The position numbers and the translations under genes are program-made. Of a DNA stretch of 64,000 nt, positions 26,322 to 35,274 are shown in pieces. The stretch's first letter is position 1; every line of letters starts with the position of its first letter. This DNA is from Cohnella faecalis (GTDB taxonomy: Bacteria; Bacillota; Bacilli; Paenibacillales; Paenibacillaceae), in NCBI RefSeq assembly GCF_003570905.1, contig NZ_QXJM01000016.1, positions 62,001-126,000 on the forward strand, in the 5' to 3' direction. Under the pieces are notes generated by a model. The model ran no database searches and was not told the DNA's origin. It saw nothing but the letters and a program-made list of their open reading frames with translations.

Positions 26322-27662
26322 ATGGTTGTTATTCTCGCGGCGTCCCTCTTTCCTCGGCAAATTAGTTTTGGCAAGGAAAACGGCAATTTTAAGGTCATGG
26401 GGTACTTTACCGAATCTTCCTATTTGAATGATCCAATCGATGAAGCTGTTCAATTTGACGGACTGACTCACCTGATATACGGGTTTTTGAAGCCCGCTTC
26501 GGACGGCTCTCTCTATCCGATCGGCCAGCCCGAAAGATTAAAGGAACTGGTTGATAAAAGTCATGCGCATGGAGTGAATGTTGTCATCGCCGTCGGAGGG
26601 GTGTTCTACGGGAAAGAACCGCTGTCAGGCCATTTTGAAGCTCTTGCCGGCAATGACGAAGCTATTCAGCGGTTTGTCCGGGAAGTGTGGGCTTTCGTCG
26701 AGACATACAAGCTGGATGGCGTGGAGATCGACTGGGAATACCCCGACGCCGAAGCTTCCGCGAAGTATGAACGTCTCCTATTGGCGCTGAAAGAGGTTCT
26801 GTCCCCCATGGGCAAAACCTTGAGCGCGGCCGTGGCGGCAGCCGGCTCGGTTAATACGAAAGCCGAATCGGTACAGTCCGTGACGGATAAAGCCCTTGAG
26901 AGCTTGAACTGGATAAATATTATGGCTTACGATTTGGCGGGAGGGCAGCACAGTCCCTATTGGTTAGCGGATGTATCCATTCAGTACTGGAAGAAAAGGG
27001 GAGCGCCCGAGGACCGTATCGTTGTTGGCATACCCTTGTATGCCAGACCAAGCTGGAAGCAATACAGGAATTTGGTGGCTTTGGATAAAGCAAATGCGTA
27101 TCTCGATTTTGTTCCCGGCGATAAATTGGACTCCTACTACAACGGTCTCAACACCATCCGCCAGAAAACCAGGCTTGCTTTGAATAAAGGCGGCGGCATT
27201 ATGTTTTTCGACATACAGGAGGACACCCGGGATGAAACCAGCGGGTTGAAAGCTGTATTGGATATGATACAAAGGTACGAACAATATAATCTCGACGATT
27301 ATTTTATTGTGGTGGACAATCGCGAGTTGTTGTACGCACCGGAAGAGAAATTGGGAATGCCTTATAAGGACGGTCAGAATCGCATTCAAATCCCGGTAAG
27401 GAAAGCGCTGGAAGCCATTGGAGCAGAGATCGATTACGATCATGCCTCTCGTACGGTCACTGCAATTCGTGAAGATACAACAGTTAAGATCCATATCGGT
27501 AGTGAAGTACTGGAAGTAAACGGTAATAAAGTGACCATGGACACCAAAGCCGCGGTACAAGACGGGCGTACCTACTTGCCCTTGCGCTGGGTATATGAAA
27601 GCTTCGGCTACAAGGTGATTTGGTCCGAAAGCAGCAAAACCGTTGTGGCGAGTAAAAACTAG
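26322..27662 (+). CDS. GH18 chitinase-like hydrolase with copper-amine-oxidase-N-like domain
   Basis: A 446-aa exported protein. Residues ~25-325 form a GH18 barrel (VMGYFTESSY, LTHLIYGF, VNVVIAVGG, LDGVEIDWEYP, WINIMAYDLAG, VVGIPLYARPSW). The catalytic Glu is in DGVEIDWEYP, where the usual DxxDxDxE has E for the middle D. The last ~120 residues resemble the copper amine oxidase N-terminal-like domain common in Paenibacillaceae surface proteins (IQIPVRKALEAIGAEIDYD ... TYLPLRWVYESFGYKVIW). Family members cut chitin, cortex or wall glycans. GGAGG lies at 26281, and the frame is open back to ATT at 26292, giving a better signal peptide (IIKRKIFIGFMVVILAASLF), so translation may begin upstream of ATG 26322. 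Confidence 0.85.
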   Translation: MVVILAASLFPRQISFGKENGNFKVMGYFTESSYLNDPIDEAVQFDGLTHLIYGFLKPASDGSLYPIGQPERLKELVDKSHAHGVNVVIAVGGVFYGKEPLSGHFEALAGNDEAIQRFVREVWAFVETYKLDGVEIDWEYPDAEASAKYERLLLALKEVLSPMGKTLSAAVAAAGSVNTKAESVQSVTDKALESLNWINIMAYDLAGGQHSPYWLADVSIQYWKKRGAPEDRIVVGIPLYARPSWKQYRNLVALDKANAYLDFVPGDKLDSYYNGLNTIRQKTRLALNKGGGIMFFDIQEDTRDETSGLKAVLDMIQRYEQYNLDDYFIVVDNRELLYAPEEKLGMPYKDGQNRIQIPVRKALEAIGAEIDYDHASRTVTAIREDTTVKIHIGSEVLEVNGNKVTMDTKAAVQDGRTYLPLRWVYESFGYKVIWSESSKTVVASKN

Positions 27663-27707
27663 TGGAAGCAGCAAAGTAACGGGGACGTTAGTTCAATTAA
27701 ACAGCGG

Positions 27708-27812
27708 CAGTCTAAGACTTTATTTTTCAAGGTCTAGTCCGTCGCTGTTTATTTTTTATGGTCAGTCTAATACTTATTTTTAGAAGTCTGACGATTTGAA
27801 GTGTTGATGACA
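27708..27812 (-). mobile_element. Third Tn7-like end, opposite orientation
   Basis: On the minus strand boxes AAAAATAAAGTCTTAGACTG (27708-27727), a degenerate one (27731-27757) and AAAATAAGTATTAGACTG (27763-27782) face the other ends. The terminus may be CGTCAGA on the minus strand at 27793 or TGTCAT at 27812. Three spaced boxes is the layout of the Tn7 left end. It closes either the small GH18-bearing element (from 26021) or the whole island (from 17988). Confidence 0.65.
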
Positions 27813-27970
27813 TTTGATCGACTTCAGGGCAGCCCTCTTTTTGGAATCAAGGTATTCGTCATATAATTCCCTTACAATTGTCTGCTGCTATCTGCACTGC
27901 GCTTCCATCGAGGGTGGTTATTTGCTATCGTAGGAGAAGGAATGTTGGGGTCGGAAGAGGAGTGTTCGGT

Positions 27971-28567
27971 TTGGAGAAGAACAAATTTCAATTAAAAAGA
28001 GAAGCTACGTATCAGCAGATGCTCCAAGCGGCCTTGTTGTGTTTCTCCGAAAAAGGATACACATCAACGACGTTAGGAGATATCGTGGCGCGCACCGGAC
28101 ATACGAAAGGAGCGTTCTACGGTCATTTTAAGAGCAAGGAAGAGCTGTTTTTCCACGTGCTGGATTACCAGAATCAACAGACGCAAGGGTGGACAGACGT
28201 ACCTAAACACTACAGCCCGGCGGATACGACATTGGAAGAGGTTATCAGGCTCACCGTGGTGAGTCTTGCAGAGAAGCTGCAAGGGGTCAATAACTGGATC
28301 GTCGTACTGCTCGACTTCTATCTGCAGACGAAACATCATCCCGAATATCATGAGAGGCTGAAGGCGAAATACGGATTATGGATATCCGAGATTTCTACTC
28401 TTGTGAGGGTATTGCAAGAGCAAGGCTGGGTCTCTCCAGACAAAGATATCCGTCTAACCGCGATGCAAGTGATTGCGTTAAATGAAGGTTATACGATATT
28501 CTCCGTTCTGTTCGGAGGCGTGAACGATCAAGCGTTGATCCAAGGCTTGGTCCGATTGCTGTCGTAG
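27971..28567 (+). CDS. TetR/AcrR-family regulator
   Basis: About 198 aa. The N-terminal helix-turn-helix is typical: QMLQAALLCFSEKGYTSTTLGDIVARTGHTKGAFYGHFKSKEELF. The C-terminal ligand domain has no diagnostic motif. The TTG at 27971 is chosen because GAGGAG lies nine bases upstream; a GTG at 27962 is possible. A longer frame upstream has no family similarity. It lies just outside the Tn7-like boxes and faces the giant SLH gene, which it may or may not regulate. Confidence 0.85.
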   Translation: MEKNKFQLKREATYQQMLQAALLCFSEKGYTSTTLGDIVARTGHTKGAFYGHFKSKEELFFHVLDYQNQQTQGWTDVPKHYSPADTTLEEVIRLTVVSLAEKLQGVNNWIVVLLDFYLQTKHHPEYHERLKAKYGLWISEISTLVRVLQEQGWVSPDKDIRLTAMQVIALNEGYTIFSVLFGGVNDQALIQGLVRLLS

Positions 28568-28705
28568 TACGTTAGAAAAGACCGATTAAGGTGTGGCCGT
28601 GCGCGCCTCTCCTTTCTACATGACTTCATTGACCGTAGCAGAGCACTGTTTTAATATATACTTACTGTATAGTATTTAATTTTTTTGGCGATTCCCCTGA
28701 ATCTT

Positions 28706-28750
28706 TTAAGATTTCATTAAGAGTGTTACACGGGTGCTGATAAGTATAAT
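28706..28750 (+). promoter_or_regulatory. Direct-repeat activator site and promoter, copy 1
   Basis: TTAAGA-N5-TTAAGA at 28706-28722 (11-base period, as bound by OmpR/PhoB-type response regulators), 22 bases, then TATAAT at 28745-28750. No good -35 box, which fits activator dependence. The same 20-odd bases recur before the gene at 35275 with almost the same spacing. Confidence 0.55.
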
Positions 28751-28896
28751 TTTTGGTAGGAATGAGCAATCCGGGGAGAAAGTATGGTGGTTGCAAGAAA
28801 TGGTAACAGCACGCGGACGAGTGTTAAGTTAACGATGAGCCGTCTGTTGCTTAGATAAGAAATATATAAACATCACACTCTGGAGGTAACCATGCA

Positions 28897-31800
28897 ATGA
28901 AAAAAATAAGGAAACGAATTAGCAGCCTGCTGCTCTCGGTGTGTATGGTGCTGCCCATGCTGCCCGTGCTGCCAACAATGGCGTTTGCCGCGGGTGAAGA
29001 GTTTTCTCTCCCAACGGGACAAACCTACTATTTTGACTTATCCGGCGAAGCGGATCATATCGGTACAATCAACACTGCTGTGCCCGATGCGACCCTGCAT
29101 TATGTGCCGTTCACCTATGTGGGAACAATCAACGCGTATAGTCTCGACAGTTCGAGCAGCGACCATTCAAGCGCGTCGGAGACTGCCACTGCAAGCAATC
29201 GCAACCTTTTTGTGGCGGATTATGCCCTGAGTCATTCCGTCTCGTGGAATACATTAAATGGGAACGGCCTCATCTACGGCAAAACCTATGACACCAACTA
29301 CACATTGCGATCCCTGAGTATGGGGAATATCACAGGGGCTGTTGGCTCACCGACAACCAATGAATGGGATCGAATTCTAGACAAAGATGCTTCCTTGATC
29401 AAAAACTGGTCCATACGCTCTTTCGGACAGGATACGAATACGATGAATTGGTCGGCACGCGTTGCGAGAGGAGGCTCGGGTGGTGTGCGCTATGCGCTAG
29501 GCATCCAGGTGAATACCATCAATGCCGGATACGGCTTCCGGCCCGCTCTTGAAGTGCTGAATGCTGGTACGTTAGGTGCTAATGGGTTAACTGCCGTTAC
29601 CCTTCATCTGGGTGGCGGTAGTTTCGACAGCAAACCCAGTATTCAAGTCGTCAGCGCTGGCGGTCATTTCACCGCGCCTAGCGGCACGGGCCTAACCCCG
29701 CCAACGGGTAAGATATTGGACGAGTGGAACACAGCGGCGGATGGCAGCGGCACTAGCTATGAAGCAGGGGCAAGTGTGCCAAACACGGTAACAACGCTAT
29801 ATGCCCGATGGGGGACAACGCCCGGAGGCACCTATTATTTCGATCTGTCCAGCGAAGCAGGGGATATCGGTACTGTGAATGCGGCTGTGCCCGATCCTAC
29901 TCTGCACTATGTACCGTTCACTTACGCGGGCAAAATCAATGCGTATAGTCTTGACAGTACTAGCAGCGGGATAATGAATTCATCTGTAGCTGCGGTTGCA
30001 AGCAATCGGAGCCTCTTTGTAGCGGATTATGTCGTGAGCCATAGCGTTTCGTGGAGTACGCTGCACACGAACGGCCTCATCTTTGGCAAAACCTTCGATA
30101 CCAACTATACACTGCGATCTCTAAGCGGGGGGAGTGATAATAGCAGCGGTATCACACCCACTGCCAATGAATGGGATCAAATTTTAGGTAAAAATGCTGC
30201 TTGGATAAAAGGCCAGTCTATCTATTCATGGACGCAGGATACCTTCGCCTATAGTGGAACGGCCCGCATTGTACGTGGTCCCTCGTTTTCCCCCGCTCTC
30301 GGAACAACTGAAAATACGAACATAGGCTGGCGGCCCGCCCTAGAAGTTCGGAATGCCGGCACGCTGTGGCCTAATGGAGTAAAGGATGTCACCCTGGATC
30401 TTGGCGACGGAAGTGTGAATGGAGAAAATCGTATTCACATCGTCAGCGCTGGAGATCACTTCACCGCGCCTAGCGGTACGGGGTTGACTCCACCGGCCGA
30501 TATGACATTTGACAAGTGGCAAAAAACAGGAGACGCAAGCACAACCTATATCGCTGGGCAAACAGTCGCCTATACGGACGGGCTGGGGCTGACTGCGCTA
30601 TGGGAATATATCACGGCACCTGAAGCCACGCCGACGATCGCGATCGACTATGCCGATGAACAGCTTACAGGTTTTATGGGAAGCGGGAGCTATACCATCG
30701 ATGGCACACCGATAGCCCCTGTTAGCGGCAAACTGGATGTTGCAGGCTACATCGGAACGGCGATTGCCATCGTGAAGAAGGGGAACGGGACGACGACCGT
30801 CGATAGCGAAGCCCAAGACCTTGTCGTTCCTGCAAGACCGGCAACTCCGACTTCGGTTGGTGTGAATCCGACGACAATCAGCGGCACAGGTAAAATAACA
30901 GGGGCCACCGCTGCATTGGAGTACAAAGCTTCAGCAGGTGCCTGGACGGACGTAACGGGTACCGAAATCGATGGTCTAGCGGCAGGTACTTACTATATTC
31001 GTGTCAAAGCAACGGCAACAAGCTTCCAGAGCGCGGAGCAGACCATTACGATCACGGCACTGACACCGGGAGCGGAAGCCATGCCGACGATCGAGATCGA
31101 CTACGCCGATGAACAGTTGACAGGCTTTATGGGAAGCGGGAGCTATACCATCGATGGCACACCGGTAGCCCCTGTTAGCGGCAAGCTGGATGTTGCGAGC
31201 TACTTGGGAACGACGATTGCCATCGTGAAGAAGGGGAACGGGACGACGACCGTCGATAGCGAAGCCCAAGACCTTGTTGTTCCTGCAAGACCGGCAACTC
31301 CGACTTCGGTTGGTGTGAATCCGACGATAATCGGCGGCACAGGTAAAATAACAGGGGTCACCGTTACAATGGAGTACAAAGCTTCAGCAGGTGTCTGGAC
31401 GGACGTAACGGGTACCGAAATCGATGGTCTAGCGGCAGGTACTTACTATGTTCGTGTCAAAGCAACGGCAACAAGCTTCCAGAGCGCGGAGCAGACCATT
31501 ACGATCACGGCACTGACACCGGGAGCGGAAGCCACGCCGACGATCGCGATCGACTATGCCGATGAACAGCTTACAGGTTTTATGGGAAGCGGGAGCTATA
31601 CCATCGATGGCACACCGATAGCCCCTGTTAGCGGCAAACTGGATGTTGCAGGCTACATCGGAACGGCGATTGCCATCGTGAAGAAGGGGAACGGGACGAC
31701 GACCGTCGATAGCGAAGCCCAAGACCTTGTCGTTCCTGCAAGACCGGCAACTCCGACTTCGGTTGGTGTGAATCCGACGACAATCAGCGGCACAGGTAAA

Positions 31801-34800
31801 ATAACAGGGGCCACCGCTGCATTGGAGTACAAAGCTTCAGCAGGTGCCTGGACGGACGTAACGGGTACCGAAATCGATGGTCTAGCGGCAGGTACTTACT
31901 ATATTCGTGTCAAAGCAACGGCAACAAGCTTCCAGAGCGCGGAGCAGACCATTACGATCACGGCACTGACACCGGGAGCGGAAGCCATGCCGACGATCGA
32001 GATCGACTACGCCGATGAACAGTTGACAGGCTTTATGGGAAGCGGGAGCTATACCATCGATGGCACACCGGTAGCCCCTGTTAGCGGCAAGCTGGATGTT
32101 GCGAGCTACTTGGGAACGACGATTGCCATCGTGAAGAAGGGGAACGGGACGACGACCGTCGATAGCGAAGCCCAAGACCTTGTTGTTCCTGCAAGACCGG
32201 CAACTCCGACTTCGGTTGGTGTGAATCCGACGATAATCGGCGGCACAGGTAAAATAACAGGGGTCACCGTTACAATGGAGTACAAAGCTTCAGCAGGTGT
32301 CTGGACGGACGTAACGGGTACCGAAATCGATGGTCTAGCGGCAGGTACTTACTATGTTCGTGTCAAAGCAACGGCAACAAGCTTCCAGAGCGCGGAGCAG
32401 ACCATTACGATCACGGCACTGACACCGGGAGCGGAAGCCACGCCGACGATCGCGATCGACTATGCCGATGAACAGCTTACAGGTTTTATGGGAAGCGGGA
32501 GCTATACCATCGATGGCACACCGATAGCCCCTGTTAGCGGCAAACTGGATGTTGCAGGCTACATCGGAACGGCGATTGCCATCGTGAAGAAGGGGAACGG
32601 GACGACGACCGTCGATAGCGAAGCCCAAGACCTTGTCGTTCCTGCAAGACCGGCAACTCCGACTTCGGTTGGTGTGAATCCGACGACAATCAGCGGCACA
32701 GGTAAAATAACAGGGGCCACCGCTGCATTGGAGTACAAAGCTTCAGCAGGTGCCTGGACGGACGTAACGGGTACCGAAATCGATGGTCTAGCGGCAGGTA
32801 CTTACTATATTCGCGTCAAAGCAACGGCAACAAGCTTCCAGAGCGCGGAGCAGACCATTACGATCACGGCACTGACACCGGGAGCGGAAGCCATGCCGAC
32901 GATCGAGATCAACTACGCCGATGAACAGTTGACAGGCTTTATGGGAAGCGGGAGCTATACCATCGATGGCACACCGGTAGCCCCTGTTAGCGGCAAGCTG
33001 GATGTTGCGAGCTACTTGGGAACGACGATTGCCATCGTGAAGAAGGGGAACGGGACGACGACCGTCGATAGCGAAGCCCAAGACCTTTTCGTTCCTGCAA
33101 GACCGGCAACTCCGACTTCGGTTGGTGTGAATCCGACGATAATCGGCGGCACAGGTAAAATAACAGGGGTCACCGTTACAATGGAGTACAAAGCTTCAGC
33201 AGGTGCCTGGACGGACGTAACGGGTACCGAAATCGATGGTCTAGCGGCAGGTACTTACTATATTCGCGTCAAAGCAACGGCAACAAGCTTCAGAAGCGTT
33301 GAACAGATCGTTACGCTAACTGATCCTGCACCGGTTACCCACTACACCGTGACCGTAATCAATGGCGGCACCGGTGCTAGCGGCAGCGGGGATTATGCAA
33401 GCGGCGATACGGTCTCGATACAAGCAGGAACTCGCAGAGGCTACAGCTTTAATGGCTGGACTTCGTCGGACGGCGTGACCTTCGCGGACGCCAGCGGCGT
33501 GGCTACCACTTTTGCCATGCTTGCCCATAACGTGACCGTCACGGCCACTTGGAGCGGGAACGGGGGCAGCGGAGGAGGCTCATCGTCAACCGCGCCAAGT
33601 ATGTCGATCACGATCGACAAAAAGCCAAGTCAACCGACGAGTGCAACCACGAGCCTGAATGCAACCGTCGATGAGAATGGCAATGCTTCGGTCACCCTCA
33701 CAGAGTCGCAAGTAAAGGCATTGATCGATGCGGCGAAAGAGGATGCTCAGAACAAAGGAAATACAGTTGACGGCATCGGCATTGCCTGCAACATCCAGTT
33801 CGGTGCAGCAGGGATCAGCTTCAGCGTGAAGCTGGAGGAAGGAGCCCTCGCCCTGCTGGAAAAGGAAGGTGTGAAACGCTTTGCCGTGAACACCTCGCTA
33901 GTCAGCTCTACCTTTGACCAAACAGCCATTCAGGAAATGAAGTCTCAGGCATCGGGCGACGTCACGATCACAGCCAGTCCTGTCACCAAGCTGTCTGATG
34001 CGGCAAGGGTACTGATCGGCAGCCGTCCGGTGTATGAGATCACCGTCAGCTATCAGAAGAATGGCAAGACCGAATATGTGACCAACTTTGGAAAAGGAAC
34101 GGTCACACTAGGCTTTTCTTACAAGGTTGACTTGGGTGAAAAAAAGACAGTCAATCTCTATGCCGTGTATGTGAACAAAGATGGTAAGCCACAGATCTTG
34201 ATCCGTTCCCGCTATGACAATGGCAAGCTGGCGTTCAGCAGGAACAGCCTATCTATCTACGGAGTGGGCTATCTGGAACCGGCTCGGGCGTATAGCGATA
34301 CGGCGAAGCATTGGGCGAAGGAGAACATTGATTTTGTTGTCAGCCGCGGGCTAATCGCAGGCACAAGTACGGAAACCTTTTCTCCCAACACGGCGATCAC
34401 CCGCGGGGACTTCCTGATGGCGCTAGGCAAACTTTCCGGCGTGGACATGAGCGGCTACAAGCAAAGCAGCTTCACCGATGTTTCAAGTACAAACCCTGCT
34501 ATGCCCTACATCGAATGGGCGGTGCAGAACAAGATCGTGCAGGGCGTGGGAAATAACCGGTTCAGCCCCGACAGCCCGATTACCCGTGAACAGATGGCGG
34601 TTATGATGGCGGGTTTCACCAAAGTCATCGGCTATAAGCTGCCCGTGTCCCGACAGACCATCACCTTTGCAGATGGAGCGAAAATCAGCTCATGGGCAAA
34701 AGAAGCGGTAAAAGCTATCCAGCAAACCGGCGTTGTGGAAGGCAAAGATAACAATCGTTTTGATCCCGCCGGAAACGCAACTCGTGCAGAGGCTTCAACA

Positions 34801-34860
34801 ATCCTGCGCCGGTTCGTGGAGTTTGTCATTGACGAGGGGACACCGCCGCTGGAAATTTAG
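28897..34860 (+). CDS. Giant SLH-anchored surface protein with 151-aa repeats
   Basis: A 1987-aa exported protein; start ATG 28897 after TGGAGGTAAC, signal peptide of about 31 residues ending AFAA. Domain order: two similar N-terminal modules (YYFDLSGEA ... LHYVPFTYVG; residues ~40-300 and ~310-570), each with an InlB/Listeria-Bacteroides-type segment (FTAPSGTGLTPP ... W); six 151-aa repeats (~575-1470); another InlB-type repeat (YTVTVINGGTG ... VTATW); a linker; a C-terminal globular part; and three SLH domains (YSDTAKHWAKENIDFVVSRG, FTDVSSTNPAMPYIEWAV, FADGAKISSWAKEAVKAI) that bind pyruvylated wall polymer. Likely an adhesin or wall-surface scaffold; no catalytic domain seen. Confidence 0.9.
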   Translation: MKKIRKRISSLLLSVCMVLPMLPVLPTMAFAAGEEFSLPTGQTYYFDLSGEADHIGTINTAVPDATLHYVPFTYVGTINAYSLDSSSSDHSSASETATASNRNLFVADYALSHSVSWNTLNGNGLIYGKTYDTNYTLRSLSMGNITGAVGSPTTNEWDRILDKDASLIKNWSIRSFGQDTNTMNWSARVARGGSGGVRYALGIQVNTINAGYGFRPALEVLNAGTLGANGLTAVTLHLGGGSFDSKPSIQVVSAGGHFTAPSGTGLTPPTGKILDEWNTAADGSGTSYEAGASVPNTVTTLYARWGTTPGGTYYFDLSSEAGDIGTVNAAVPDPTLHYVPFTYAGKINAYSLDSTSSGIMNSSVAAVASNRSLFVADYVVSHSVSWSTLHTNGLIFGKTFDTNYTLRSLSGGSDNSSGITPTANEWDQILGKNAAWIKGQSIYSWTQDTFAYSGTARIVRGPSFSPALGTTENTNIGWRPALEVRNAGTLWPNGVKDVTLDLGDGSVNGENRIHIVSAGDHFTAPSGTGLTPPADMTFDKWQKTGDASTTYIAGQTVAYTDGLGLTALWEYITAPEATPTIAIDYADEQLTGFMGSGSYTIDGTPIAPVSGKLDVAGYIGTAIAIVKKGNGTTTVDSEAQDLVVPARPATPTSVGVNPTTISGTGKITGATAALEYKASAGAWTDVTGTEIDGLAAGTYYIRVKATATSFQSAEQTITITALTPGAEAMPTIEIDYADEQLTGFMGSGSYTIDGTPVAPVSGKLDVASYLGTTIAIVKKGNGTTTVDSEAQDLVVPARPATPTSVGVNPTIIGGTGKITGVTVTMEYKASAGVWTDVTGTEIDGLAAGTYYVRVKATATSFQSAEQTITITALTPGAEATPTIAIDYADEQLTGFMGSGSYTIDGTPIAPVSGKLDVAGYIGTAIAIVKKGNGTTTVDSEAQDLVVPARPATPTSVGVNPTTISGTGKITGATAALEYKASAGAWTDVTGTEIDGLAAGTYYIRVKATATSFQSAEQTITITALTPGAEAMPTIEIDYADEQLTGFMGSGSYTIDGTPVAPVSGKLDVASYLGTTIAIVKKGNGTTTVDSEAQDLVVPARPATPTSVGVNPTIIGGTGKITGVTVTMEYKASAGVWTDVTGTEIDGLAAGTYYVRVKATATSFQSAEQTITITALTPGAEATPTIAIDYADEQLTGFMGSGSYTIDGTPIAPVSGKLDVAGYIGTAIAIVKKGNGTTTVDSEAQDLVVPARPATPTSVGVNPTTISGTGKITGATAALEYKASAGAWTDVTGTEIDGLAAGTYYIRVKATATSFQSAEQTITITALTPGAEAMPTIEINYADEQLTGFMGSGSYTIDGTPVAPVSGKLDVASYLGTTIAIVKKGNGTTTVDSEAQDLFVPARPATPTSVGVNPTIIGGTGKITGVTVTMEYKASAGAWTDVTGTEIDGLAAGTYYIRVKATATSFRSVEQIVTLTDPAPVTHYTVTVINGGTGASGSGDYASGDTVSIQAGTRRGYSFNGWTSSDGVTFADASGVATTFAMLAHNVTVTATWSGNGGSGGGSSSTAPSMSITIDKKPSQPTSATTSLNATVDENGNASVTLTESQVKALIDAAKEDAQNKGNTVDGIGIACNIQFGAAGISFSVKLEEGALALLEKEGVKRFAVNTSLVSSTFDQTAIQEMKSQASGDVTITASPVTKLSDAARVLIGSRPVYEITVSYQKNGKTEYVTNFGKGTVTLGFSYKVDLGEKKTVNLYAVYVNKDGKPQILIRSRYDNGKLAFSRNSLSIYGVGYLEPARAYSDTAKHWAKENIDFVVSRGLIAGTSTETFSPNTAITRGDFLMALGKLSGVDMSGYKQSSFTDVSSTNPAMPYIEWAVQNKIVQGVGNNRFSPDSPITREQMAVMMAGFTKVIGYKLPVSRQTITFADGAKISSWAKEAVKAIQQTGVVEGKDNNRFDPAGNATRAEASTILRRFVEFVIDEGTPPLEI
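30625..33300 (+). repeat. Six 453-bp tandem repeats, two alternating types
   Basis: Units begin at 30625, 31078, 31531, 31984, 32437 and 32890. Odd units (TPTIAIDYADEQ) and even units (MPTIEIDYADEQ) form two types, so the array is three copies of a 906-bp A-B pair that are nearly identical to each other. The last unit diverges from about 33288. Confidence 0.95.
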
Positions 34861-34906
34861 GGGTCCCAGACTTTCTTTTTTGGAGAGTTATCTCACTTGC
34901 CACGGT

Positions 34907-34957
34907 AACCCGAGAGATGGACACTTTGAATAAAGTGTTCTCTCTCGGGTTCTTTGT
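34907..34957 (+). terminator. Terminator after the giant SLH gene
   Basis: Long hairpin AACCCGAGAGA ... TCTCTCGGGTT with an inner ACACTTT/AAAGTGT stem, then CTTTGTG. Confidence 0.8.
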
Positions 34958-35102
34958 GTTAATAATCGAATTTATCTACAGAGAAAGAAGCAGATCCTAA
35001 TGCGCAACGTGTTTCAGAGACGAACATAACGTTCACTTCCTGAAAAGGTTTGCTGCGAGCGGCCCTCATTTTATTTAGATTCTATAGACGATGTTATATC
35101 TT

Positions 35103-35146
35103 TTAAGATTTCATTAAGAGTTTCAAAAAACGGCGAATGGTATACT
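35103..35146 (+). promoter_or_regulatory. Direct-repeat activator site and promoter, copy 2
   Basis: TTAAGA-N5-TTAAGA at 35103-35119, 21 bases, then TATACT at 35141-35146. It matches the element at 28706-28750 in sequence and geometry, so both genes are probably switched together. Confidence 0.55.
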
Positions 35147-35274
35147 TCAAGCGCTAGGTGCCGGATAGAAGAAGAGGTCATCACTCAGGGGACACCCCGA
35201 TAGGCTTTCAATTATTTATTGCCCGGACGTAATGGGAGAAGCAAGATAACATTTAATTGATCGGAGGTTATTCC

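Noticed and set aside
30598..33081. Seven repeated minus-strand frames of 70-97 aa inside the SLH gene
   Set aside because: They recur with the 453-bp unit and are antisense shadows of the repeats; no start signals.
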